From a bacterium (GTDB lineage Bacteria; Zhuqueibacterota; Zhuqueibacteria; Zhuqueibacterales; Geothermadaptataceae), in assembly GCA_024275575.1 (NCBI GenBank), contig JAJRYV010000058.1, positions 1 through 38,310 on the forward strand: 38,310 nucleotides of DNA, written 5' to 3'. The position numbers and the translations under genes are program-made. Within the stretch, counting starts at the first letter, position 1, and every line of letters starts with the position of its first letter. The notes beneath the pieces are model-generated. The model was given only the letters and a program-made list of their open reading frames with translations, was not told the DNA's origin and did no database searches. Below are positions 17,457 to 24,747 of the stretch, piece by piece.

Positions 17457-19952
17457 TCAAAATTTGAATTTTATTTCACCGGAAATGAGCCTGCCGATGA
17501 CCGGCGAAGCGACGAATTCCCGGACTTTCGTATCGAACAGATTGGTCACATGGGCGCCGATACTCAACTTCGGCGAAAGGTGGTAGCCAAAACTGAGATC
17601 GACGTTGAGAAAATCGCCGAGAGGCCCTTCGTTAAAATCACGGCCGACGCGGGCGTTTTCCAGCACCGGATCACCGCCGATGATCAGATCGGGGGCATCG
17701 GCGGCGGCGACGTTTATACCGGAGAAAAAGTCATAGGCTTGCACCCAGCGTGCGAAGACATTGCCGAAATATTTGTTTTTGCGCATGTTCAATCCAACGC
17801 TGAATTTGTTTTTTGGCGAATTGATGGGCAGATCCGTCGGCGTGACTTTGCCGTCGCGGTTGCCGTCGTTCAGCGGGTCATTTTCGTCGAGATCGTAATT
17901 GAAATAGGAGTAATTGAGCATGAGACTGTAATAATCGTTGATATAGTAATTCAGACCGAGGTCAAATCCGAAAGTATTGACCTTGCCGAAGTTGAGATAG
18001 GTCAGTACAAAAGCGGGCAGCCCGATTTCTTCGATCGGCTGATCGCCACGATGGGTGACCAGTACGCCACCGGCAGCATTGGCAATATTGAGCGCCGGGC
18101 TGAGGAAATTTTCCGACATGTTATAATAGGCGTTGACGTCGATAAATAATTTTGTATTAATAATGCCTTTATAACCAATTTCATAAGAATTGATGGTCTC
18201 TACCTCCAACGGTTTGATTTTAGAACCGTCACTCAGTGTAAAACCATCGCCGTTGCCCAGCAACAGGCCACCGAAAATATTGGCGCTCAAATTTAAAATA
18301 GACGGTGCTGCGATGCCTCTGCCGTAGGTCACCCGCCAGGTGCCGCTGCCGGGTTTACTGTAAAGTATCGCTGCTTTGGGCAGAAAATTAGCGCCATAGA
18401 GTTCATGATCATCCGCCCGCATGGCCAGCATGAATTTCAACCCGGTATCTGCCAGCTGTTTTTCGATCTGTGTGTACAGACCGGTTTGGTCGAGTTCGAT
18501 GGCGCCGTTGGCGTCGAGCAGGTAGGTGCCTTTACTGTCTGCGATATCGCGCTGCCACTGGCCACCGACGATGACCTCAAAACCGGACCAGTTGTTATTA
18601 TACTGAATTTCGCCGTTGATGCGGCGCGAATCATCTTTGAAGTTGGATTCGCGGTTTAATCCAATGCCATAGTACGTGTTCCATTCTTCATGCAGTGAGC
18701 GCCGGAGTGATTCTTCTTCGCTGAATCCGGCATTTTTAAAACTCCAGTAATTGCGCGTGCGCTGGTTGATGGCGTAGGTGTCTTCGGTTTTGCTCCAGGT
18801 GTTGTAAACTTGCGCAAAAATATGCGGCGAAACATAGCGCACCTGGCCCCAATAAACCTGCCAGTCTTTGATCTGATTGCGCCCGGCATTGGTGATGCCG
18901 AGGTTGTTGCTGTTACTGTAACCGCCGGCCAAAATGAGGTCTGTTCCCGGTTTCAGCGAATAATAGAGCGCGCTTTCACCGCGCATGGAATCGAAATCCC
19001 GGTCCAGCAACAGTTCATCGTACGCCGTATTGCCGTCGGCGCTGTAGACGGTATCGGTATAGGCAAATTCGCTTCCCCTGGTGTATTCGGCAGAGATTTT
19101 AAAAGCGAGTTTGTCATTGAAAACTTTTGCATGGCGCAGACGGCCGGAGAAAACACTCTGGTTGCCGCCGCCAAGAGCGAAGGTCGTGCCCTCGGAATAG
19201 CGCGGGTCTTTGGTGATGGTATTGACCAGCCCATTATGCGCATTGGGCCCGTAAAGTACGGCAGCCGGGCCGAGAATCAACTCAACACGTTCGATATCTT
19301 CTTTTACCGTCGTGCTCATGGCGCCGAGCGGCAGACCGGTGGCGACGAGCGTCGATAAACGGGCGTCATTCATTTGCAGATTTTTCGAATTGAAAGCGCT
19401 GTTAAAGCCGCGGATATTCAATCCCGTGCCCAATACACCGGCGCGAACGTAATCGACACCTTTTAGATAGGCAGCCAGTTCGCCTGGATTAAAAGCCGGA
19501 AATTCATCGATGGCACGGGCGCTGATGATGCCGATCGAAGCCGGTGCGTCGGTCAGTTTTTCTGCCCGCCGCGAAGCGCTGATGACGAGAGCATCGGCCA
19601 TAATGCCGGTTTCCATCATTTCAAAATCCGCCACCACGTTTATCCCTGCCTCAACTTTCACCGTGCGTGCGGCCTGGGGATAGCCGATATAAGTGATCTG
19701 CAAAGTGTAGGTGCCGATGGGCACGTTGTCGATCTTGTAATTGCCCTCGGCATCGGCCGCAGAACCGAGACTGGTGCCGACGATCACGACATTTGCCCCG
19801 GTCAGCGGTGCATGGGTAGTCTTATCTGTAATTTTACCGCTGATGCTGCCATTGGCTGCCAGCGCCGTCGCACTGAAAATTACAAGAAAAAGCAGAATCA
19901 AAGGAATACGCCTGAAAAATCGGCGGTTTATCAAACTGGATATGAATTTCAT
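17457..19952 (-). CDS. TonB-dependent outer-membrane receptor
   Basis: The 831-residue protein has a signal peptide (about 1-33, ending SATALA-A). A carboxypeptidase-regulatory-like domain follows (about 36-112; GSISGKITDKTTHAPLTGAN), then the plug (about 135-250; LNIRGFNS, VELILGPAAVLYGPNAHNG) and a beta-barrel ending in the expected C-terminal Phe (GEIKFKF). It transports a ligand across the outer membrane with TonB/ExbBD energy. There is no SusD-like partner, so it is not a classic SusCD starch-type system. A strong GGAGG site precedes the ATG. It lies between a GbsR-type regulator and the KASIII-like gene. The likely ligand is the acyl, ester or lactone compound processed by the locus, rather than iron, but sequence alone does not decide. 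Confidence 0.93.
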   Translation of the reverse strand: MKFISSLINRRFFRRIPLILLFLVIFSATALAANGSISGKITDKTTHAPLTGANVVIVGTSLGSAADAEGNYKIDNVPIGTYTLQITYIGYPQAARTVKVEAGINVVADFEMMETGIMADALVISASRRAEKLTDAPASIGIISARAIDEFPAFNPGELAAYLKGVDYVRAGVLGTGLNIRGFNSAFNSKNLQMNDARLSTLVATGLPLGAMSTTVKEDIERVELILGPAAVLYGPNAHNGLVNTITKDPRYSEGTTFALGGGNQSVFSGRLRHAKVFNDKLAFKISAEYTRGSEFAYTDTVYSADGNTAYDELLLDRDFDSMRGESALYYSLKPGTDLILAGGYSNSNNLGITNAGRNQIKDWQVYWGQVRYVSPHIFAQVYNTWSKTEDTYAINQRTRNYWSFKNAGFSEEESLRRSLHEEWNTYYGIGLNRESNFKDDSRRINGEIQYNNNWSGFEVIVGGQWQRDIADSKGTYLLDANGAIELDQTGLYTQIEKQLADTGLKFMLAMRADDHELYGANFLPKAAILYSKPGSGTWRVTYGRGIAAPSILNLSANIFGGLLLGNGDGFTLSDGSKIKPLEVETINSYEIGYKGIINTKLFIDVNAYYNMSENFLSPALNIANAAGGVLVTHRGDQPIEEIGLPAFVLTYLNFGKVNTFGFDLGLNYYINDYYSLMLNYSYFNYDLDENDPLNDGNRDGKVTPTDLPINSPKNKFSVGLNMRKNKYFGNVFARWVQAYDFFSGINVAAADAPDLIIGGDPVLENARVGRDFNEGPLGDFLNVDLSFGYHLSPKLSIGAHVTNLFDTKVREFVASPVIGRLISGEIKFKF

Positions 19953-20052
19953 GTTTCCTCCACAGGTATGTTTTTATTGGAAAAGTTACCGCAAAAGTGT
20001 ACCTTTATCAGCATGAGAGAAAGCGGTGTTTTCATGGATTACGCCGTTAACT

Positions 20053-20093
20053 GATTCCATTCCGAGGCTAATTCGGAATGGAATCTTTTTTTT
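20053..20093 (+). terminator. Strong intrinsic terminator oriented to the + strand
   Basis: A perfect 13-bp stem GATTCCATTCCGA / TCGGAATGGAATC (20053-20065 with 20073-20085) has a 7-base loop and is followed by eight T. Read on the + strand it is a textbook terminator, but no + strand gene lies upstream. On the minus strand the T-run becomes an A-run before the stem, so leftward transcripts should pass. It sits about 100 bases upstream of the TonB receptor start. Confidence 0.75.
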
Positions 20094-20117
20094 GGGTGGA
20101 CTGCGTCCGGTTTTGGG

Positions 20118-20135
20118 CCGGCTGTACACAGCCGG
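20118..20135. promoter_or_regulatory. Perfect palindrome, candidate operator upstream of the TonB receptor
   Basis: CCGGCTGT-AC-ACAGCCGG is an 8-bp inverted repeat with a 2-base centre. It lies between the second GbsR-type regulator and the TonB receptor. The compact, GC-rich symmetry suits a dimeric regulator such as the neighbouring wHTH protein. It could equally be a small hairpin. Confidence 0.35.
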
Positions 20136-20197
20136 TTCGTCAGGTTTGTTTTTCATTTTTTTCTCCAGTGTTTTAATAGGTTATATTTGATTGATCA

Positions 20198-20734
20198 TCA
20201 GCTTTCTTCCGCCTGCATTTCGGCGACAAACGTTTCGATACTAGGAATATGATGGCGTTCAACCCGCCACTCATCGATAAAAGTGCGGTAGGATGCCAGC
20301 AGTTTGCGATAAAAATTTCGCATTAGCAGCAGGCGTTCAAAAATGATTTTCGCTTTTTCCTTTTCCTGCTCATTGAGTTCCGGATAAACCCGGGCCAGCA
20401 CCGTCAGATTGTTTTCCGCCATTTCCAAATTGCCTTCGTTCATGCGCGATAAATTGATAGTCGCCTGCAAAAAAACACTTTCTGAAATTTGATAGTGGTG
20501 CTTGCGTGCCCCTTTCACCCAGGCCTTTCTGATCAGCTTTAAATCATCGAGGCGGCGGCAAATCTGGTTTACCGGCGAGCGGCTGACATTGAGGCTGTTA
20601 GCGATCGCTTCGATGCTCATGGGTTCATCGAAGCTCAGGAGCAGGCCGACGATGCGGCCCATCAAATCGCTGTGGCCGAAACTGGCATAGCCATTGCCGA
20701 AATCTTCGATGATCGATTGCGTAATTCTATCCAT
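20198..20734 (-). CDS. GbsR/MarR-type winged-helix transcriptional regulator
   Basis: This 178-residue protein has an N-terminal winged helix (about 20-85). The helix-turn-helix is MSIEAIANSLNVSRSPVNQICRRL, with the recognition part SRSPVNQICRRL, and a basic wing with KGARKHHY follows. The long helical C-terminal half is likely for dimerisation or ligand binding. I chose the ATG at 20734 because AGAAGG lies 6 bases upstream and the protein then starts like its family. It overlaps the end of the acyl-ligase gene by 8 bases, so the two are co-translated. It resembles the regulator at 23242-23697 in architecture. It probably senses a ligand made or imported by this locus and may act at the palindromes upstream of the TonB receptor gene. 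Confidence 0.85.
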   Translation of the reverse strand: MDRITQSIIEDFGNGYASFGHSDLMGRIVGLLLSFDEPMSIEAIANSLNVSRSPVNQICRRLDDLKLIRKAWVKGARKHHYQISESVFLQATINLSRMNEGNLEMAENNLTVLARVYPELNEQEKEKAKIIFERLLLMRNFYRKLLASYRTFIDEWRVERHHIPSIETFVAEMQAEES

Positions 20735-22253
20735 AAAACCCTTCTGCAAGTTGTTTTTTTTGTATTTTCCCGGTGTCGCCTTTGGGCAATTCGTCGAGGA
20801 AAATGAAATATTTTGGAATCTGATATTTTGCACAAAAATCACGCAGCCAGGACTTTACCTCCTCCGGCGTCAATTCCCGGCCTTTTTTAAAGACAATGAA
20901 AGCTTTTCCCACCTCACCCCATTTTTCATCGGCAATACCGACGACCGCAACTTCGAGAATGTCCGGGTGTCGCTGTAAATATTTTTCAATCTCCGCCGGG
21001 TACACATTCTCACCACCGCTGATGTACATATCTTTTTTGCGACCGACGACGAAGTGGTAGCCCTCGTTATCTTTGCGAAATAAATCGCCGGTGTGGAACC
21101 AGCCGCCGGTAATTGCTTTCTGCGTTGCCTCAGGATTATTCCAGTAACCGCCGCAAAGCATCGGTCCGGCCATGATGAGTTCTCCGATTTTACCCGGCGC
21201 AACTTCCCGGCCTTGCTCATCGACGATTTTTGCATCGACGTGAAAATTGGGGAAACCGACGGAGCCGGCCTTGCGCTCGGCATCTTGCGCCGGCAACGAG
21301 AAAACGTTGGGGCCGACCTCGGTCAAACCATAACCCTGGCGGATGGGCATGCCGGCGCGGGAAAAAGTTTGCAGAACATGGTGCGGACAGGCTTCGCCGC
21401 CGCTGAGAACGACGCGTACCCGGGAGAAATCCGTCTGCTCAAATTTGGGTGAAGCAACCAGCATTTTAAACATCGTCGGCAGACCAAAAAATATGGTGAT
21501 TTGTTGCTCTCCGATTATTTCCAGCAGGCCGTCGGCATCCCAGCAACGCTGCAAAACCAGCGTTCCGCCGAAATGGAAAAGTGGCGTCGTCAGCACGTTC
21601 CAGCCGCCGGTGTGGTAAAGCGGCGCGTTGATAATACTGCGATCGGCCGAGGTCAGATTGCAGGCGATGGCTGTGTTGATGGAATTCCAGTGAACCTGCC
21701 CGTGGGTGATGATGGCGCCTTTGGGCGAACCCGTCGTACCGGAGGTATAGATGATGAGATGCGGCGTTTCCTGGCATACCGGCGTCGGCACCGGCGGCGT
21801 CGCATCGCCATTTTCAAGGGCAATGCTAAAATCATCTTCAAGAAGATAGAACTGTAAATCCGGCAATGAATTAGCGAGAGATTGAGCCGTTTCCTTGAAC
21901 TTTGAACCGGCGATGATCATCTTTGCTGCGGTATCTCGCAGAACGTATTCCAGCCCGGGGCGCTGCAAACGAAAATTGAGCGGCACGAGAATAGTGCCGA
22001 GCTTTGCCGTGGCAAAAAAAAGGTCGATCGCTTCGATGCAGTTGTGATTGAGAAAGGCGACACGGTCACCACTTTTTATCCCGTTTTGCTGCAGAAAATG
22101 AGCGACCCGGTTTGCCCGCTGGTCAAGTTCAACATAGGAATACTGGTCAACAGGAACAGGACTGCTTCCTTCGCCATCGTTGCGATAATCGATGACAGCG
22201 ATTTTATCGGGGCTGTACTGGCGCCAACGGCTGAGCCAATCGCCAAAATACAC
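20727..22253 (-). CDS. AMP-forming acyl-CoA synthetase/ligase
   Basis: This 508-residue ANL-superfamily enzyme adenylates a carboxylate and normally transfers it to CoA. The core motifs are complete: YTSGTTGSPKG (169-179), YGLTEVG (308-314), TGD (388-390), GRKKDMYISGGENVYP (404-419) and the C-terminal Lys496 in PKGDTGKIQKK. Length and motifs fit medium- or long-chain, or aryl, acyl-CoA synthetases. The start is GTG 22253, with GGGAGG 6 bases upstream. It follows the lipoprotein hydrolase by 32 bases and overlaps the downstream regulator. It probably activates the acid released by hydrolysis or imported by the locus. An OleC-like role (beta-lactone synthetase) is possible because those enzymes belong to the same superfamily, but I see nothing specific for it. 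Confidence 0.92.
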   Translation of the reverse strand: MYFGDWLSRWRQYSPDKIAVIDYRNDGEGSSPVPVDQYSYVELDQRANRVAHFLQQNGIKSGDRVAFLNHNCIEAIDLFFATAKLGTILVPLNFRLQRPGLEYVLRDTAAKMIIAGSKFKETAQSLANSLPDLQFYLLEDDFSIALENGDATPPVPTPVCQETPHLIIYTSGTTGSPKGAIITHGQVHWNSINTAIACNLTSADRSIINAPLYHTGGWNVLTTPLFHFGGTLVLQRCWDADGLLEIIGEQQITIFFGLPTMFKMLVASPKFEQTDFSRVRVVLSGGEACPHHVLQTFSRAGMPIRQGYGLTEVGPNVFSLPAQDAERKAGSVGFPNFHVDAKIVDEQGREVAPGKIGELIMAGPMLCGGYWNNPEATQKAITGGWFHTGDLFRKDNEGYHFVVGRKKDMYISGGENVYPAEIEKYLQRHPDILEVAVVGIADEKWGEVGKAFIVFKKGRELTPEEVKSWLRDFCAKYQIPKYFIFLDELPKGDTGKIQKKQLAEGFYG

Positions 22254-22285
22254 AACTTACCTCCCTGGATTTTTTTGCTCTGCAA

Positions 22286-23200
22286 TTAATGCTGTCGCAC
22301 AATTTGCGGCGCCAAAAATGCGGTCACATCAGCAACAAATTGTTCCGCAATTTCAATAAGAAATTGATGGCCGAAGCCCTGATAGAGTTTAAGTTGACTG
22401 TTTTTGATTTTTTGGGCTAAAATTCGGGAATTTTCAGCGGGTACGATCAAATCTCCGGTCGCGGCCATAATCAGCGTCGGGTTTGTGATTCGGCTGACTT
22501 CTGTGGCTCGATCGAAAGTTGCACCTGCGCCTGCCTGTGCCATAAACGCCGCCCGTGGTTGGGGGGTTTTCAGCCGTAAGTCGATCAGATGTTCAATTTC
22601 CGGCGTTTGCATGAATTGCGGTGAAAAAGCGAGCGCCAGTTTGGAGCGAATGATCTCGCGCGGATTTTCGCCCGTGGGTGCAAATATCGCAGCGAGGACT
22701 TCCTGCGACATAGGAACGTGATCGGCGCCACCGCCGCTCGTAGAAAGCAAAACCAGCTTGTTGATGCGTTCGGGGTGATTTATGGCGAATTCAAGGGCGA
22801 TAAAACCACCCATGGAAATGCCAAGTATATGAGCCTTTGTTATCTTCAAGCTATCCATCAGCGCTAATAGATCATCTGCAAAGAGCGAGATGGAGTAGGG
22901 GCCGGTGGGCTTGTCACTCTGCCCGACGCCACGGTTATCAAAAACAATTGTCCGGAAGTTTTTGGCAAAAAATGGAACATGTTTCTCCCACGCCCATGTC
23001 TCCATGCCGAGTCCGGAGATGAGAATTAAATCTTCGCCCGTGCCCATCATCTGGTAAAAGATTGAAACACCGTTGACATTGATTTTTCCTGAACTTTTTG
23101 TCATTGTGCTCCCTCGCCCTGAATCTGAAAATGGAGAGCAGGCGGCAAACAGGAAAATGCAGACACCAGCGATCAATGATATTTTTAGATTTCTCCTCAT
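22286..23200 (-). CDS. Lipid-anchored alpha/beta hydrolase
   Basis: The 304-residue protein has a lipoprotein signal peptide: MRRNLKISLIAG, then the lipobox FAAC with Cys21. After a short linker it has an alpha/beta-hydrolase fold with Ser129 in GISMGGF, Asp250 in TGDLIVPAEN and His278 in GFGHQF. I chose the ATG at 23200 because GGGAG lies 5 bases upstream. The ATG at 23212 has no ribosome site and would lengthen the leader by four residues. The protein should sit at the periplasmic or outer-membrane face. It is a paralogue of the cytosolic hydrolase at 14420-15265. It lies 41 bases after the first regulator and 32 bases before the acyl ligase. It may cleave an ester, lactone or lactone-like signal before uptake. 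Confidence 0.9.
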   Translation of the reverse strand: MRRNLKISLIAGVCIFLFAACSPFSDSGRGSTMTKSSGKINVNGVSIFYQMMGTGEDLILISGLGMETWAWEKHVPFFAKNFRTIVFDNRGVGQSDKPTGPYSISLFADDLLALMDSLKITKAHILGISMGGFIALEFAINHPERINKLVLLSTSGGGADHVPMSQEVLAAIFAPTGENPREIIRSKLALAFSPQFMQTPEIEHLIDLRLKTPQPRAAFMAQAGAGATFDRATEVSRITNPTLIMAATGDLIVPAENSRILAQKIKNSQLKLYQGFGHQFLIEIAEQFVADVTAFLAPQIVRQH

Positions 23201-23241
23201 TTCTGCTCCCATTGAATATTTTTTCTGTTGATTTGAACATC

Positions 23242-23697
23242 TCAGCGGAGATTGGCTTGCAACAGTGCGATCGATTGCTGAACCAGGTTTTCCTGCATGA
23301 CGTGCAGTTTGTCGAGCAATTGTTTTTCTGCAGGTGTTTTCGCCTGTTCGTTGAAAGCGAGCTGCGCCAGTTCAAGCTGCTCCTGGAGGGGTTTCAAAAA
23401 AAGCCTGCCCATGGCTTGCCAAACTTTGTCGGCCAGGCGATAAAAACGCCGCCGCTGCCCATTAAGTCTCACCTGCTTTAGCAACCCGGCATCCGATAAA
23501 AAACGTATACACTGGCTTACCGGACCTTTGCTCACCTGCAATGCCGCAACGATGTCATCCAGCGCCAGCGCTTCCTTTTCGTTGCTTAAAAACAGACCGA
23601 AAATTTGCCCGCTCAGTTCTTTCTGCCCGGCTTGATAGAAAAGCAAACCGTATGAATGAATGATGTGCTCTTTTAGTTTATGCATGTTTTGCTGCAT
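23242..23697 (-). CDS. GbsR/MarR-type winged-helix transcriptional regulator
   Basis: This 151-residue protein has a winged helix (about 25-95; LALDDIVAALQVSKGPVSQCIRFL, wing GQRRRFYRL) and a C-terminal helical dimerisation part. It is the first gene of the leftward acyl-processing locus. A sigma70-like promoter lies just upstream, with a palindrome overlapping the -10 and start point. This points to negative autoregulation of the whole unit, relieved by a ligand. The ATG at 23697 has no clear ribosome site and the predicted leader is only about 28 bases. ATG 23685 is an in-frame alternative. The substrate sensed is unknown. Confidence 0.85.
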   Translation of the reverse strand: MQQNMHKLKEHIIHSYGLLFYQAGQKELSGQIFGLFLSNEKEALALDDIVAALQVSKGPVSQCIRFLSDAGLLKQVRLNGQRRRFYRLADKVWQAMGRLFLKPLQEQLELAQLAFNEQAKTPAEKQLLDKLHVMQENLVQQSIALLQANLR

Positions 23698-23715
23698 AGA
23701 TTTTAAAATCGTAAT

Positions 23716-23733
23716 GTTTGAAATTTATCAAAC
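23716..23733. promoter_or_regulatory. Palindromic operator candidate GTTTGA-N6-TCAAAC
   Basis: A perfect 6-bp inverted repeat with a 6-base centre overlaps the last bases of the -10 and the predicted start site. This is the expected place for repression by the regulator just downstream. Related sequence occurs nearby as a half-site at 23751-23760 (TGTTTGTCAA) and a tighter palindrome TTTGA-A-TCAAA at 23796-23806. Confidence 0.5.
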
Positions 23734-23760
23734 TTTAAGCAAATAAAACCTGTTTGTCAA
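23732..23760 (-). promoter_or_regulatory. Sigma70-like promoter of the acyl-processing locus
   Basis: On the minus strand a perfect TTGACA (23760-23755) is followed by a 17-base spacer and TAAAGT (23737-23732), four of six matches to the -10 consensus. Transcription would begin near 23725, about 28 bases before the regulator start codon. Confidence 0.65.
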
Positions 23761-23970
23761 GTAAAAGAAAACGAAATGATAAAAAATAAAGCATGTTTGA
23801 ATCAAAATTTAGTATTTACAGTTTCTGTCGGTCATGATGACAGGTAATGCTGAAGATATTTCATTTCGTCAGCCATCATGGCTGGCCTGGGGATTTGAAT
23901 TTTGTATGTAGAAATTAAGATGAATGCATAAGTTGCTATGTTTAATGAATTAATGATGTGTCTGTTGTTT

Positions 23971-23991
23971 TTGGCATGACACTTGTATAAG
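23971..23991 (+). promoter_or_regulatory. Candidate sigma54-like (-24/-12) or sigma70 promoter of hsp20
   Basis: TTGGCATGACACTTGTA matches the sigma54 pattern YTGGCACGN4TTGCW at all but two fixed positions. The GG and GT dinucleotides are separated by exactly 10 bases, but the -12 element reads GT rather than GC. TATAAG (23986-23991) overlaps and could be a sigma70 -10, although no good -35 lies at 16-18 bases. The site is about 60 bases upstream of the hsp20 start. Confidence 0.35.
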
Positions 23992-24050
23992 TATGGGCAA
24001 ATTTTAAAAACAAAAAACAAATAGATGAACACAAAATATAGGAGTTTAAA

Positions 24051-24497
24051 ATGACACTCGTAAAATGGCAAACCCCCGGAAATTTAAGCAATTTTGAAAC
24101 CGGTTTTGATCGTTTGATGAATGATGTTTTCAGTAGCTTTAATCGCATTCCCAATGCGTTTGATGAGGCCTGGTCGCCACGCGTGGATATCGCAGAAACT
24201 GAAAATGAGTATTCGGTTGCTATCGAGCTGCCAGGAATTGAGAAAAAGAACCTGAGCATCAACGTCAAAGACTCGATTCTGACCATCAAAGGTGAGAAAA
24301 AAGCGGAAGAAAAACAGGAAGGCGTCAACTATCTGCGCATGGAGCGCAGCTATGGTGAGTTCGAACGTCAGTTCAAATTGAGTAAAAATATCATCACCGA
24401 CAAAATTGCTGCGGAGTACAAAAACGGTGTATTGAACATCACTCTGCCCAAAGCTGAAGAAGCGAAACCAAAAGAAATCGCTGTAAAAATCAGCTAA
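24051..24497 (+). CDS. Small heat-shock protein (Hsp20/alpha-crystallin family)
   Basis: The 148-residue protein has a short N-terminal arm and an alpha-crystallin domain (about 42-135: WSPRVDIAETENEYSVAIELPG to NGVLNITLPK). A C-terminal tail carries an I-x-V/I-type motif (IAVKIS). These ATP-independent chaperones bind unfolding cytoplasmic proteins and form oligomers. AGGAG lies 7 bases before the ATG. The gene is monocistronic, with its own candidate promoter upstream and a strong terminator directly downstream. Length is typical of the family. Confidence 0.96.
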   Translation: MTLVKWQTPGNLSNFETGFDRLMNDVFSSFNRIPNAFDEAWSPRVDIAETENEYSVAIELPGIEKKNLSINVKDSILTIKGEKKAEEKQEGVNYLRMERSYGEFERQFKLSKNIITDKIAAEYKNGVLNITLPKAEEAKPKEIAVKIS

Positions 24498-24525
24498 CAC
24501 TTAATGTGTTTTTTAAAATAGATTC

Positions 24526-24558
24526 AAGCGACGGAGTTCTGCTCCGTCGCTTTTTTTT
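24526..24558 (+). terminator. Intrinsic terminator of hsp20
   Basis: An 11-bp perfect stem AAGCGACGGAG / CTCCGTCGCTT with a 5-base loop runs into eight T, starting 29 bases after the hsp20 stop. A weaker AACAC/GTGTT hairpin with a T-run lies at the stop codon itself (about 24496-24513). Confidence 0.9.
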
Positions 24559-24747
24559 GTTTTTTCGGATATATTGCAAATAAAAATTTTGCATTTAATT
24601 GCAATTTATTGTAGATAGGGGCAAACATTTCATCCTTTTTGTTTTTAAAAGGACTGAACACCTTGAAATCGATATCTGAGTAGAACAAACAGACTGCGTC
24701 ATACATTATTATTTCGCTGAAAAAAACAAAGTGGATCAACGTATCCC

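Larger units (their letters stand above)
23698..24050. other. Divergent regulatory region between regulator and hsp20
   Basis: These 353 bases are AT-rich and hold, from left to right, the regulator operator and promoter, two further related half-palindromes (23751-23760 and 23796-23806), and the candidate hsp20 promoter (23971-23991). I see no gene or transposon end. Confidence 0.6.

Noticed and set aside
17436-18149. 237-codon open frame on + antisense to the TonB receptor
   Set aside because: Its translation has no domain and biased composition, no ribosome site precedes it, and the opposite strand encodes an unmistakable receptor.
17457-19952. SusC-type receptor of a polysaccharide utilisation locus
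   Set aside because: No SusD-like lipoprotein or glycoside hydrolase is adjacent; the neighbours are acyl-processing enzymes.
14420-22253. Direct assignment as an OleABCD beta-lactone/olefin cluster
   Set aside because: The enzyme classes match, but the reductase is a classical 247-residue SDR rather than an extended one, the ligase motifs are those of ordinary acyl-CoA synthetases, and the gene order differs. It is kept only as a comparison.
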